A stretch of DNA of 64,000 nt from Palleronia pontilimi (GTDB lineage: Bacteria; Pseudomonadota; Alphaproteobacteria; Rhodobacterales; Rhodobacteraceae): NCBI RefSeq assembly GCF_016412875.1, contig NZ_JAEKPD010000001.1, forward strand, positions 124,001-188,000, in the 5' to 3' direction. The translations under genes and the position numbers were made by a program. This document shows, piece by piece, positions 45,541 through 55,028 of the stretch (position 1 is the stretch's first letter; each line of letters starts with the position of its first letter). The notes under the pieces are model-generated. The model ran no database searches. It was given only the letters and a program-made list of their open reading frames with translations, and was not told the origin of the DNA.

Positions 45541-46278
45541 ATGAAACGCTTCACCACCACAGCCCTGGCGACCCTGTTCGCCGCACCGTTCCTGATCGCC
45601 ACGCCGGTCCTGGCCGAAAGCCACGTCACCGCGAATGACGGATCGGGCGAAATGACACAGGACCAGTCCGGCGCCATGGCGACCGAGACCGATGCCGCCA
45701 ACGACCCCCAGGCGGAAGCCATCGTCGTCACGGTCGGCGATGCTGAAATCACCGCGGGCGATGTGGCAATCGCCGTTTCGGCCCTGCCCCCGCAGATCCG
45801 TCAGCGTCCCGCCGAGCAGGTCATCCCCTTCACCGTCGAACAGCTGATCCTGCGCGAACTGATCCTGCAGGACGCCGAGGCCAAGGGCATCACCGGCGAC
45901 ATGTCCGATGACGGCATGGAAAGCGACAGCGCGTCCGCCACCGACGAGATGTCGGAAGACGGCGACACGGACACCGCGTCGAACGCTCAGGACGACGCCA
46001 TGCAGTCGCAGCAGGACGCCGAAACGATCCAGGCCTACATGGATCAAGAGCTTGGCGACGTCGTGACCGACGAAACCGTGCAGGCCGCCTATGACGAGAT
46101 CGCGGACAACGCCACGACCGAAGTCCCGCCGCTCGAGGCCGTGCGCCCGCAGATCGAGCAGCAATTGCGCCAGCAAGCCATGCGGGACCTGCGCAACACC
46201 TTGGGCGACAGCGTCGAGATCGTGTATTACGGCCCCGACGGCCAGCCGCGCGAAGTGTCGACCACCGACAACGGTTGA
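45541..46278 (+). CDS. Secreted SurA/PrsA-like protein lacking the PPIase domain
   Basis: 245 residues. Signal peptide ending TPVLA (cleavage after A25). Then a chaperone-type helix domain as in periplasmic parvulins: IVVTVGDAEITAGDVAIAVS, QVIPFTVEQLILRELILQDA. An acidic, serine-rich linker follows (about 121-160), then VTDETVQAAYDEI and LEAVRPQIEQQLRQQAMRDL, which in parvulins flank the isomerase domain. The rotamase core itself is missing. Predicted to be a periplasmic chaperone or a remnant of one. A strong terminator follows. Confidence 0.7.
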   Translation: MKRFTTTALATLFAAPFLIATPVLAESHVTANDGSGEMTQDQSGAMATETDAANDPQAEAIVVTVGDAEITAGDVAIAVSALPPQIRQRPAEQVIPFTVEQLILRELILQDAEAKGITGDMSDDGMESDSASATDEMSEDGDTDTASNAQDDAMQSQQDAETIQAYMDQELGDVVTDETVQAAYDEIADNATTEVPPLEAVRPQIEQQLRQQAMRDLRNTLGDSVEIVYYGPDGQPREVSTTDNG

Positions 46279-46301
46279 TCCAAGGCAGATGAACCGGATC
46301 A

Positions 46302-46332
46302 AGGGCCGCACCTTCTGGGTGCGGCCTTTTTT
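46302..46332 (+). terminator. Strong intrinsic terminator of the SurA-like gene
   Basis: Nine-base GC-rich stem GGCCGCACC/GGTGCGGCC with a five-base loop and TTTTTT directly after it, 25 bases beyond the stop. It separates the gene from convergent priA. Confidence 0.9.
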
Positions 46333-46349
46333 CGGTCTGCGTGACGGCC

Positions 46350-48548
46350 CTAGTAGAAACTCTGCGGGTCGATATCGACGCTGATGCGGATGTCGCCCTT
46401 CCAGCGGAACTGGCGCAGCCATTCGGCCAGCGCGACCTGCAGCGGCGCGGTCTTGTCGGCCTTGACCAGCAGGCGCACCCGGTGACGGCCGCGGATGCGG
46501 GCGATGGGCGCGGGGGCAGGGCCATAGACCTGCGCGCCGATCCGCCTGAGCGGCCCGTCGCGCCGCGCCATGTCGCCGCCCAGGTCGAACACCGCCTGCA
46601 CGTCCGGCGCGCTCAGCACGATGCCCGCCATCCGGCCATAGGGCGGCACGCCCGCGGCGCGGCGCTCGGCCGCCTCGGCGGACCAGAACCGGTCTTCGTC
46701 GCCCGCCAGGATGGCGCGGATCACCGGGTGCTCGGGCTGGAAGGTCTGCAACAGCGCGACGCCGGGCTTTTCGGCCCGCCCCGCGCGCCCCGCCACCTGC
46801 CGCATCAGCTGGAAGGTCCGCTCGGCCGCGCGCAGGTCGGACCCTTGCAGCCCCAGGTCGGCGTCGATCACCCCCACCAGCGTCAGCTTCGGGAAGTTGT
46901 GGCCCTTGGCGACCAGCTGCGTGCCGATGATGATGTCGGCGTCGCCGTCGGCGATGGCCGCGATCCGCGCCTTCAGCGCGCGGGCGCTGGAATACATGTC
47001 CGACGACAGCACCTCGACACGGGCATCGGGGAACAGCAGCGCGGCCTCTTCGCCCATGCGCTCGACCCCGGGCCCCACGGCGGCCAGCTTGCCGTCGACT
47101 TCGCAAGCGGGGCAGGTTTCGGGCACCGGCTTCGTCTCGCCGCATTGATGGCAGACCAGCCGCTTCAGGAACCGGTGCTCCACCATGCGCGCATCGCAGT
47201 GGTCGCAGCCGATCTGGTTGCCGCAGGCCCGGCAGATCGTCACCGGTGCATAACCGCGGCGATTCAGGAACAGCAGCGATTGCTCGCCGCGCTCCAGCCG
47301 CGCCTCGACCGCGCGTTGCAGGGTCGGCGACACCCAGCGCGATCCGGGCAGGTCTTCGGAGCGCATGTCGATGGCGCGCATGTCGGGCATCACGGCGGGA
47401 CCGTAGCGCGAGGTCAGCGTCAGAGCACGGTACTTGCCCGCGTCCACATTGGCCCAGGTTTCCAGCGACGGCGTGGCCGAGGCCAGCACCACCTGCGCGC
47501 CCACGATGGACGCACGCAGCACCGCCATGTCGCGGGCGGAATAGAGCACGCCGTCCTCCTGCTTGTAGGACGTGTCGTGTTCCTCATCGACGACGATCAG
47601 GCCGAGGTCGCGGTAAGGCAGGAACAGGGCCGAGCGGGCGCCCACGATCAGCTGCGCGCCCCCCTGCCCCACCATGCGCCAGGCGCGGCGCCGTTCGGTC
47701 ATGGTCACGCCGCTGTGCCATTCGGCGGGCATCGCGCCGAACCGTTCCTGGACGCGGGTCAGGAATTCGGCCGTCAGCGCGATCTCGGGCAGCAGCACCA
47801 ACGCTTGCCGTCCCTTGCGCAGGCAGGCGGCCACGGCCTCCAGGTAGACTTCGGTCTTGCCCGAGCCGGTGACGCCGCGCAGCATGGTGGTGCCGTAAAC
47901 GCCCGCCCGCACCGCGTCGGCCAGCGCGTCGGCGGCCGCGGCCTGGTCGCCTGTCAGATCGACACCGGGAAGCTCCGGATCCAGCCGCGAAAACGGCAGG
48001 TCGCGCGGCGTCTCGCGCTCTTCGACCACGCCCTGCGCCACCAGCCCCTTGACCACGCCCACGCCCACACCCGCCAGGTCGGCCAGTTCCTTCTGGGTGA
48101 AGACCGCGCCGTCCTGTTCGTCCAGCACGTCCATCACCCGGGCGCGGGCATCGGTCATCCGGTCCGGATCGCCCACACCGCGCGCATAGACCTTGCGCAT
48201 GGACGGCGCGTCGCCCATGCCCGGCACCCGCGTGGCCAGCCGCAGCATCGCGGGCAGCGGCGTCAGGGTGTAGTCGGCGGCGCGCATCAGGAAGGCGCGC
48301 ATCTCGTCGCGCATGGGGGCCACGTCCAGCACCCGGATCACACTGCGCACCTTCGCCAGGTCGTACCCGCCCTCGCCCGCACCCCAGACAACGCCCAGCA
48401 CCTTGCGCGGGCCTAGCGGCACCTCGACGAAGGCGCCCGCGAAACAGCCGCCCTCGGGCGCGCGGTAGTCCAGCGTCCGGTCCAGCGGCTGCGTCGTCAA
48501 GACCGCGACCAGCGCGCCTGCCTCGAACCAGCCGGGCGCGGTTGCCAT
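46350..48548 (-). CDS. priA: Primosomal helicase PriA
   Basis: 732 residues from ATG 48548. Restarts stalled replication forks. N-terminal DNA-binding domain, Walker A GVTGSGKT (K231), DEEHD, a zinc-binding cysteine series (CRACGNQIGCDHCDARM, CHQCGETKPVPETCPAC) between the helicase halves, and helicase motifs VGTQLVAKGHNFP and QVAGRAGRAEKPG. Start chosen for AGGGGAA eight bases upstream, which is part of a repeat-like tail; a reading from 48647 would add 33 unlikely residues. Confidence 0.95.
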   Translation of the reverse strand: MATAPGWFEAGALVAVLTTQPLDRTLDYRAPEGGCFAGAFVEVPLGPRKVLGVVWGAGEGGYDLAKVRSVIRVLDVAPMRDEMRAFLMRAADYTLTPLPAMLRLATRVPGMGDAPSMRKVYARGVGDPDRMTDARARVMDVLDEQDGAVFTQKELADLAGVGVGVVKGLVAQGVVEERETPRDLPFSRLDPELPGVDLTGDQAAAADALADAVRAGVYGTTMLRGVTGSGKTEVYLEAVAACLRKGRQALVLLPEIALTAEFLTRVQERFGAMPAEWHSGVTMTERRRAWRMVGQGGAQLIVGARSALFLPYRDLGLIVVDEEHDTSYKQEDGVLYSARDMAVLRASIVGAQVVLASATPSLETWANVDAGKYRALTLTSRYGPAVMPDMRAIDMRSEDLPGSRWVSPTLQRAVEARLERGEQSLLFLNRRGYAPVTICRACGNQIGCDHCDARMVEHRFLKRLVCHQCGETKPVPETCPACEVDGKLAAVGPGVERMGEEAALLFPDARVEVLSSDMYSSARALKARIAAIADGDADIIIGTQLVAKGHNFPKLTLVGVIDADLGLQGSDLRAAERTFQLMRQVAGRAGRAEKPGVALLQTFQPEHPVIRAILAGDEDRFWSAEAAERRAAGVPPYGRMAGIVLSAPDVQAVFDLGGDMARRDGPLRRIGAQVYGPAPAPIARIRGRHRVRLLVKADKTAPLQVALAEWLRQFRWKGDIRISVDIDPQSFY

Positions 48549-48736
48549 GTGTTCCCCTGTCGTCAAATACCCATGTCCCGAGCAATGCCGCCTTTCACAT
48601 AATCCGGTGCGGCCCATGCCACCACCCCGCCTGCGGCATACCGGCACCGTTTCGAAGCGGCGTGAACGCGCCCCCTTCTTCGCGCCGCCACATCTGCTAG
48701 GGTCACGCCAATTCCATCACCAAGAATGGCACCCAA
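48549..48736. promoter_or_regulatory. Divergent region, priA / DUF484
   Basis: 188 bases between divergent starts. It holds AATACCCATGTCCCG at 48566-48580, nearly repeated beyond xerC at 50375-50389 (14 of 15 bases). No clear hexamers or terminator. Confidence 0.4.
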
Positions 48737-49447
48737 ATGAGCAGCAGCAATCCCCTGAAGACACCCGAAATCCGCGACCGGATCCTGACCGAGCCGGACC
48801 TGATCCTGGACGACCACGATGTCATGCGGGCGCTGGTCGCCGCGAACGAGCGTGCCATGGGCGGCAATGTCGTCGACATGCGCGGCCTGGCCATGGAGCG
48901 GCTCGAGGCACGGCTGGACCGGCTGGAGGACACCCACCGCAACGTGATCGCCGCCGCCTACGAGAACCTGGCGGGCACGAACATGATCCACCGGGCGATC
49001 CTGCGCCTGCTGGACGCGCGCGACTTCGGGGCCTTCCTTGCGGACCTGTCGGGACCGGTGGCCGATACGCTGCGGGTGGACAGCCTGCGATTGCTGCTGG
49101 AATCGTCGGATCACGCGAATGCGCCCGACCTTGGCGCGCTGGGCGACACGCTGTCCATGGCCGAGCAGGGCTTTTGCTGTCTCTACGCGGGCACCAAGAC
49201 GGGCGGCGGGCCGCGCCGGGTGACGCTGCGCCAGACCGATGGGGGCGATCCCGAAATGCACGGCGCCAAGGCGGGCACGATCCGGTCGGAAGCCTGCCTG
49301 ATGCTGAACCTCAGCGAGGGTCGGTTGCCGGGCATGCTGGTTCTGGGCGCGGAAGATCCACACCAGTTCGCGCCCGGCCAGGGCACCGACCTGCTGGACT
49401 TCTTCTCGGGCGTGTTCGAGCGGACGCTGCGCCGCTGGCTGGGATGA
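48737..49447 (+). CDS. DUF484 family protein
   Basis: 236 residues with the DUF484 pattern: ILTEPDLILDDHDVMRALVA, then VVDMRGLAMERLEARLDRLE, and a GAF-like second half ending ARAF-type DFFSGVFERTLRRWL. DUF484 genes commonly precede xerC; the function is unknown. The stop overlaps the xerC start by four bases (ATGA), so the two are co-translated. No signal or membrane segment. Confidence 0.85.
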   Translation: MSSSNPLKTPEIRDRILTEPDLILDDHDVMRALVAANERAMGGNVVDMRGLAMERLEARLDRLEDTHRNVIAAAYENLAGTNMIHRAILRLLDARDFGAFLADLSGPVADTLRVDSLRLLLESSDHANAPDLGALGDTLSMAEQGFCCLYAGTKTGGGPRRVTLRQTDGGDPEMHGAKAGTIRSEACLMLNLSEGRLPGMLVLGAEDPHQFAPGQGTDLLDFFSGVFERTLRRWLG

Positions 49448-50358
49448 TCTCGCCCGGCCTTGCCGACGCGCTGGAAGGGTGGCTGACGCATCTGGGGTCG
49501 CTCGACAATGCGTCGGACGCGACGGTGACGGCCTATCGCGGCGACGTCTTGGGGTTTCTGGAGTTCATCCAGGGCCATCTGGGCCACGCGACGGGCACCG
49601 CGATCATCGCCGAGATCACCCTGCGCGACATGCGCGCCTGGATGGCCCATGAACGCGGCCGCGGCCTTGGCGCGCGATCGCTGGCGCGGGCGCTGTCGTC
49701 GGTGAAGGGCTTCACCCGCTGGCTTGCCAGCCGCGACGGGTTCGAGCCCACGGCGATCCTGTCCGCACGCTCGCCCAAATACCGCCGCAAGCTGCCGCGC
49801 CCGCTATCGGTGGACGCGGCCCACGCGCTGTTGGAAACGGTCGAGATGCAAGCCCGCGAGCCCTGGGTCGCGGCGCGCGACGTGGCGGTGGTGACACTGC
49901 TCTGGGGCTGCGGGCTGCGCATCTCCGAGGCGCTGGGCCTGACCGGCGCGCAGGCCGATCCGGGCACCGCGCTCAGGATCGTCGGCAAGGGCGGCAAGGA
50001 GCGCGTCGTCCCGGTCCTGCCCGCCGCCCGCGACGCGGTGCGGGCCTACGTGTGCGCCTGTCCGTTCGACCTGCCCACCGACGCCCCCCTGTTTCGCGGC
50101 GTGCGCGGCGGCAAGCTGAACCCCCGTATCGTGGCAAAGACCATGGAGCAGACCCGCCTGCAGCTGGGCCTTCCTGCCAGCGCCACGCCCCACGCCTTGC
50201 GCCACAGTTTCGCCACGCACCTGCTGGGTGCCGGAGGCGATCTGCGGACCATCCAGGAACTGCTCGGCCACAATTCGCTGTCGACAACGCAGGCCTACAC
50301 GGCGGTCGACACCGCCCGGTTGATGGAAGTCTACGAGCGGGCGCACCCCAGGGGCTGA
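49444..50358 (+). CDS. xerC: Tyrosine recombinase XerC
   Basis: 304 residues. Core-type N-terminal SAM-like domain, and catalytic residues R159 (GCGLRISEAL), K182 (GKGGKER), H250 and R253 (HALRHSFATHLL), H276 (LLGHNSLSTT) and Y285. With XerD it resolves chromosome dimers at dif. Coupled to DUF484, which is the conserved chromosomal arrangement, so this is the housekeeping XerC and not a phage or integron integrase. Confidence 0.95.
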   Translation: MISPGLADALEGWLTHLGSLDNASDATVTAYRGDVLGFLEFIQGHLGHATGTAIIAEITLRDMRAWMAHERGRGLGARSLARALSSVKGFTRWLASRDGFEPTAILSARSPKYRRKLPRPLSVDAAHALLETVEMQAREPWVAARDVAVVTLLWGCGLRISEALGLTGAQADPGTALRIVGKGGKERVVPVLPAARDAVRAYVCACPFDLPTDAPLFRGVRGGKLNPRIVAKTMEQTRLQLGLPASATPHALRHSFATHLLGAGGDLRTIQELLGHNSLSTTQAYTAVDTARLMEVYERAHPRG

Positions 50359-50402
50359 CATCGCGCCGCCTGCGAATACTCATGTCCCGGCGTCGGCCAC
50401 AC

Positions 50403-51236
50403 CTACTTCCGCCCCGGATCGGCGGGATAAACGCCCAGGATCTCGAGCTCATCGGTGAAATACTCCAGCTCCTCCAGCGCGCGGGCCAGGGCCGGGTCAT
50501 CGGGGTGGCCTTCCACGTCGGCGTAGAACTGCGTGGCGGTGAAATGGCCGCCGACCATGTAGCTTTCCAGCTTGGTCATGTTGACGCCGTTCGTGGCGAA
50601 GCCGCCCATGGCCTTGTAAAGCGCCGCCGGGATGTTGCGGACGCGGAAGACGAAGCTGGTGATCATGCCGTGCGCGCCGCGGCGGGTCATGTCGCCCTCG
50701 GGCGCCATCACCAGGAAGCGCGTGGCGTTGTGGTCCTGATCCTCGATGTTGCGGGCCAGGATCTCGAGCCCGTGGGTTTCGGCCGCCATGGCCGAGGCCA
50801 GCACCCCTTCGTCGGCACGGGGCTGCGCGGCCAGCGCGGCCGCGGCGCCCGCGCTGTCGGCGGCGGCGATGCCTTCGATCCCCAGGCTGTCCAGGAAATG
50901 CGCGCATTGCGGCAGCAGCACCAGGTGCGCGCGGACGCGGCGGATCCGCTCGAGCGGGGTGCCCTTGGCGGCCATCAGGCAGATATGGACCCGCACGAAG
51001 GCCTCGTCGACGATCTTCAGACCGCTTTCGGGCAACAGGCGATGGATGTCGGCGACACGGCCATAGGTCGAGTTTTCGACCGGAAGCATGGCTTCGACCG
51101 CACGGCCTTCGCGCACCGCGGAAATCGCGTCTTCGAAGGTGCGGCAGGGCAGCGGCTGAAGCGCCGGGCGCGTTTCGACACAGGCCTGGTGCGAATAGGC
51201 GCCAAGCTCTCCCTGGAACGAAATACGGCCCGTCAT
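50403..51236 (-). CDS. pheA: Prephenate dehydratase
   Basis: 277 residues, monofunctional form without chorismate mutase. Makes phenylpyruvate from prephenate for phenylalanine synthesis. GELGAYSHQAC at the N-terminus, the catalytic region PVENSTYGRVADIHRLLPES and the ACT regulatory domain (SFVFRVRNIPAALYKAMGGF, NMTKLESYMVGGHFTATQFY) that binds phenylalanine for feedback control. Divergent from the cytochrome gene, 120 bases between starts. Confidence 0.94.
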   Translation of the reverse strand: MTGRISFQGELGAYSHQACVETRPALQPLPCRTFEDAISAVREGRAVEAMLPVENSTYGRVADIHRLLPESGLKIVDEAFVRVHICLMAAKGTPLERIRRVRAHLVLLPQCAHFLDSLGIEGIAAADSAGAAAALAAQPRADEGVLASAMAAETHGLEILARNIEDQDHNATRFLVMAPEGDMTRRGAHGMITSFVFRVRNIPAALYKAMGGFATNGVNMTKLESYMVGGHFTATQFYADVEGHPDDPALARALEELEYFTDELEILGVYPADPGRK

Positions 51237-51356
51237 CCGGTCAAATCCCTTCGATTGCGACAGATGTCGTCATTTCGTCGCGGTTCATACCGCTTGAAAC
51301 TTCGTCGCGTAAGGGGATAGAGAATGCGCGACAACCTGCAAGGGACGAGACGCGAC

Positions 51357-51878
51357 ATGTTCGACACCATGATCCTGACCAAAGTCATCGGCGGTTTCTG
51401 CGGCGCGCTGCTGGTTTTCCTGCTGGGCGCCTGGGCGGCCGAGGAATTGTACCACATGGGCGGCGGGCACGGCGAAGAGCAACAGGCCTATTCGATCGAA
51501 GTGCCCGAGACCGGCGGCGAAGAAGAAGCCGCGGAAGAAGGCCCGACCTTCATGGAGGCCTTCGAGGTCGCCGATGTGGGCGCGGGCGAGCGCGTCTTCG
51601 GCAAGTGCCGCGCGTGCCACAACCTGGAAGACGGTGCCAACGCGGTTGGCCCCCATCTTTACGGCGTCGTGGGCCGCGATGTGGGCAGCGTCGGCGGCTA
51701 CAGCGCCTATTCCGGTGCATTGAGCCAGGTGGCCGATGTCTGGACGCCCGAGAACTTGAACGGCTTCCTGGAAGATCCGCGCGGCTGGGCGACCGGCACG
51801 TCGATGGGCTTCAACGGGCTGCCGAAGGTCGAGGACCGCGCCAACCTGATCGCCTATCTCGACTCGGTGGGTGGATAG
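51357..51878 (+). CDS. Membrane-anchored cytochrome c (c552/cy type)
   Basis: 173 residues from ATG 51357. An uncleaved N-terminal anchor (ILTKVIGGFCGALLVFLLGA), an acidic linker and a class I cytochrome c domain with heme motif CRACH (C84, C87, H88) and axial M150 in GTSMGFNGLP. Family members in Paracoccus and Rhodobacter start MFDTM, hence this start, although the in-frame ATG at 51324 has a better AAGGGG Shine-Dalgarno. Periplasmic electron carrier between the bc1 complex and cytochrome oxidase. Confidence 0.92.
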   Translation: MFDTMILTKVIGGFCGALLVFLLGAWAAEELYHMGGGHGEEQQAYSIEVPETGGEEEAAEEGPTFMEAFEVADVGAGERVFGKCRACHNLEDGANAVGPHLYGVVGRDVGSVGGYSAYSGALSQVADVWTPENLNGFLEDPRGWATGTSMGFNGLPKVEDRANLIAYLDSVGG

Positions 51879-51906
51879 TCGTCCGACTTCCCCGGAAATC
51901 AAGCGA

Positions 51907-51934
51907 ATGCCGACCCGCGGGGTCGGCATTTTTG
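51907..51934 (+). terminator. Intrinsic terminator of the cytochrome gene
   Basis: Perfect ten-base stem ATGCCGACCC/GGGTCGGCAT with a three-base loop and a TTTTTG run after it, 29 bases beyond the cytochrome stop. Strong Rho-independent terminator. Confidence 0.88.
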
Positions 51935-52043
51935 TTTCTGACGCGCGCGTGACAGCACGAAACCTCACGCGATTTCAACTTGAACATGCCGGACGCCGCC
52001 CCTTAGCGTGTCGCAACCCTCCCGCCCCTGATCCGAGTGCCCC

Positions 52044-53942
52044 ATGACACCCAGAGCCACCGCAAGAACCGCATCCCGCGCCGATCACGTCCGCAAATGC
52101 CTGATGACCGGGCTTTTGACCGGATCGGCCCTGATCGCGACGGCCCTTGGGGTCTGGGCGCAGGACAGCGACGAGAAGATCACCACCGCGCACGCGTTTT
52201 CCGACCTGGGCGCGATCAAATACGCGGACGGATTCGAGCGGCTGGACTACGTGAACCCCGACGCGCCCAAGGGCGGCGAGATGTCGTATTGGGGCCGGGG
52301 CAGCTTCGACAGCATGAACCCCTATTCGCGGCGCGGCCGGTCGCCCGCGCTGAGCGTGCTGCCCTACGAGCGGATCATGACCTCGACCGCCGACGACCCC
52401 TACGCGTCCTATTGCCTGCTCTGCACGACGCTGGAATATCCCGAAAGCCAGAACTGGGTGATCTTCAACCTGCGCGACGACGTCACCTTCAGCGACGGCT
52501 CGCCCATGACCGCCGAGGACATCGCCTTCACCTATGACCTGTTCATGGAGGAAGGGTTTCCGTCCTTCCGCATCGCGGTGAAGAACATGATCCCCAGCTA
52601 CGAGATCCTGGGCCCGCACCGCATCAAGTTCAACCTGAACCCCGACCTGCCGCGCAACGGGCTGATTTCCCAGGCGGGTGCCTCGATCGTGTTCCAGAAG
52701 AAATGGTTCGAGGAAACCGGCGCCAAGCTGGACGAGTCGCGGCTCGAGCAAAGTCCCGGCACCGGCCCCTACATGATCGACACGGTCGACGTGCCGCGCC
52801 GCATCGTGGCCAAGCGTAATCCTGATTACTGGGGGCGCGACCTGCCGATCAATATCGGACGCTGGAACTTCGACAGCATCCGGCAGGAATACTTCGCCGA
52901 CACCAACGCCGCGCTCGAAGCGTTCAAGGCGGGCGAATACCTGTTCCGCGCCGAGACCAGCAGCCTGACCTGGGCGTCGCAATACGACTTCCCCGGCATC
53001 GAGGATGGCACCATCGTCAAGGAAGAGCTGCCCGACGGCTCGCTTCCCGCCGCGGCCGGATTCGTCTTCAACCTGCGCAAGGAGACGTTCCAGGACGTGC
53101 GCGTCCGCCGTGCGCTGGGGCTCATGTACAATTTCGAATGGACCAACGACACGCTGCAATACGGGCTGTTCAAGCACCGCCAATCCTTCTGGCAGAACAG
53201 CGACCTGCAGGCCCAGGGCGTCCCCGAGGGGCTGGAGCTGGAATACCTGCAAGGCGTCGCCGACATGATCGACCCGGCGATCATGACAGAAGAGGTCTTC
53301 GTGGCGCCCAGCGGTGGGCCGCGGCAGCTGAACCGGGGCGACCTGCGCGCGGCGGGCGCGCTGCTGGACGATGCGGGCTGGATCGCGGGCGACGACGGCA
53401 TCCGCCGCAAGGACGGCCAGGTGCTGCGAGTCGAGTTCATCGAGAACAACCCCAGCTTCGACCGGATCATCCTGCCCTATATCGACAACCTCAAGCGGCT
53501 GGGCGTGGATGCCACCTACAACCGCATCGACGATGCGCAATATACCGACCGGGTGCGCGGCCACGACTTTGACATGATCTTCGACAGCTACGTGAACGGG
53601 CTGGAAGAGGCCAACGGCATCTCGCAACGCTATGGCTGCAAGGACCGCGACGACGTGTTCAACCCGGCGGGCTATTGCGATCCGGCGGTAGACCAGCTGA
53701 TCGAAGGGCTGAAGGTGGCCGAGAACCTCGAGCAGATGCAGGCGGGCGTCCGCGCCATCGACCGCATCATGCGCGCCGCCTATTTCATGGTGCCGGTCTG
53801 GTATAACGGCGCCTTCTGGGTCGCCTATTACGACGTCTACGACTACCCCGAGCCGCTGCCGCCCTACGACCTTGGGAACCAAGATTTCTGGTGGTGGGAC
53901 GAAGACAAGGCGCAGGCCTTGCGGGACGCGGGCAAGCTCTGA
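52044..53942 (+). CDS. yejA: YejA, periplasmic peptide-binding protein
   Basis: 632 residues. Long signal peptide ending GVWAQ, then an SBP_bac_5 family fold: FSDLGAIKYADGFERLDYVN, DGSPMTAEDIAFTYD and NPDYWGRDLPINIGRWNFD. Binds oligopeptides for the YejABEF importer; in E. coli this system takes up microcin C and in other bacteria contributes to peptide tolerance. Three bases separate it from yejB. Confidence 0.9.
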   Translation: MTPRATARTASRADHVRKCLMTGLLTGSALIATALGVWAQDSDEKITTAHAFSDLGAIKYADGFERLDYVNPDAPKGGEMSYWGRGSFDSMNPYSRRGRSPALSVLPYERIMTSTADDPYASYCLLCTTLEYPESQNWVIFNLRDDVTFSDGSPMTAEDIAFTYDLFMEEGFPSFRIAVKNMIPSYEILGPHRIKFNLNPDLPRNGLISQAGASIVFQKKWFEETGAKLDESRLEQSPGTGPYMIDTVDVPRRIVAKRNPDYWGRDLPINIGRWNFDSIRQEYFADTNAALEAFKAGEYLFRAETSSLTWASQYDFPGIEDGTIVKEELPDGSLPAAAGFVFNLRKETFQDVRVRRALGLMYNFEWTNDTLQYGLFKHRQSFWQNSDLQAQGVPEGLELEYLQGVADMIDPAIMTEEVFVAPSGGPRQLNRGDLRAAGALLDDAGWIAGDDGIRRKDGQVLRVEFIENNPSFDRIILPYIDNLKRLGVDATYNRIDDAQYTDRVRGHDFDMIFDSYVNGLEEANGISQRYGCKDRDDVFNPAGYCDPAVDQLIEGLKVAENLEQMQAGVRAIDRIMRAAYFMVPVWYNGAFWVAYYDVYDYPEPLPPYDLGNQDFWWWDEDKAQALRDAGKL

Positions 53943-53945
53943 GCC

Positions 53946-55025
53946 ATGGGCGCCTATATCCTTCGACGCCTGTTGCTGATCGTGCCCACGCTTCTGGGGA
54001 TCATGATCGTCAACTTCACGCTGACGCAATTCGTGCCGGGCGGCCCGATCGAGCAGATCATCGCCCAGCTGGAAGGCGGCGGCGACGTGTTCGAAGGCAT
54101 CTCGGGCGGCGCAGGTGACGCCGCGGGCGCGCAAGAGGTCGACGCCTATACCGGCTCGCGCGGCCTGCCGCCCGAATTCATCGCCGAGCTCGAGCGGGAA
54201 TTCGGCTTCGACAAGCCGCCGCTCGAGCGGTTCCTGGGCATGATGTGGAACTACATCCGCTTCGATTTCGGCGACAGCTACTTCCGGTCCATCGGGGTGC
54301 TCGAGCTGGTGCTGGAAAAGATGCCGGTGTCGATCACGCTGGGCCTGTGGTCCACCGTCATCGCCTACCTGGTGTCGATCCCGCTGGGCATCCGCAAGGC
54401 GGTCCGCGACGGATCGCGCTTCGACACCTGGACCAGCGGGCTGATCATCGTGGCCTACGCGATCCCGGGATTCCTGTTCGCCATCCTGCTCCTGGTGCTC
54501 TTCGCGGGCGGATCCTATTTCCAGATCTTCCCGCTGCGCGGCCTGACGGGCGACAATTTCGACCAGCTCAGCCCCTTGGGCAAGGTCGCGGATTATTTCT
54601 GGCACATCACGTTGCCGGTGCTGGCCTCGACCATCTCGGCCTTCGCGACGCTGACGCTGCTGACGAAGAACAGCTTCCTGGACGAGATCAAGAAACAGTA
54701 CGTCGTGACCGCGCGCGCCAAGGGGCTGAAGGAATCGAAGGTGCTGTACGGCCACGTCTTCCGCAACGCGATGCTGATCGTGATCGCGGGCTTCCCGTCG
54801 GTCTTCATCGGCGTGTTCTTCGGCGGCAGCCTTATCATCGAGACGATCTTCTCGCTCGACGGGCTGGGCCGCCTCGGCTTCGAGGCCGCCGTCGCGCGCG
54901 ACTACCCGGTGATCTTCGGCACGCTCTTCTTCTTCGGCCTGATCGGTCTGGTGGTCGGCATCCTGTCGGACCTGATGTATGTCCTGGTCGATCCGCGCAT
55001 CGACTTCGAAACGCGGGAAGGCTGA
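53946..55025 (+). CDS. yejB: YejB, ABC transporter permease
   Basis: 359 residues. Binding-protein-dependent permease with six membrane spans; N-terminal [20 protein letters not shown] is typical of DppB/YejB proteins. The EAA loop lies at about [21 protein letters not shown] glycine-rich loop after the first span ([17 protein letters not shown]) is family-like. Follows yejA by three bases and precedes yejE by three. Confidence 0.93.
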   Translation: MGAYILRRLLLIVPTLLGIMIVNFTLTQFVPGGPIEQIIAQLEGGGDVFEGISGGAGDAAGAQEVDAYTGSRGLPPEFIAELEREFGFDKPPLERFLGMMWNYIRFDFGDSYFRSIGVLELVLEKMPVSITLGLWSTVIAYLVSIPLGIRKAVRDGSRFDTWTSGLIIVAYAIPGFLFAILLLVLFAGGSYFQIFPLRGLTGDNFDQLSPLGKVADYFWHITLPVLASTISAFATLTLLTKNSFLDEIKKQYVVTARAKGLKESKVLYGHVFRNAMLIVIAGFPSVFIGVFFGGSLIIETIFSLDGLGRLGFEAAVARDYPVIFGTLFFFGLIGLVVGILSDLMYVLVDPRIDFETREG

Positions 55026-55028
55026 CCC

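Noticed and set aside
49444-50358. Tyrosine recombinase as a mark of an integrated element
   Set aside because: The DUF484-xerC overlap is the conserved chromosomal arrangement. No att site, tRNA end or phage gene lies nearby.
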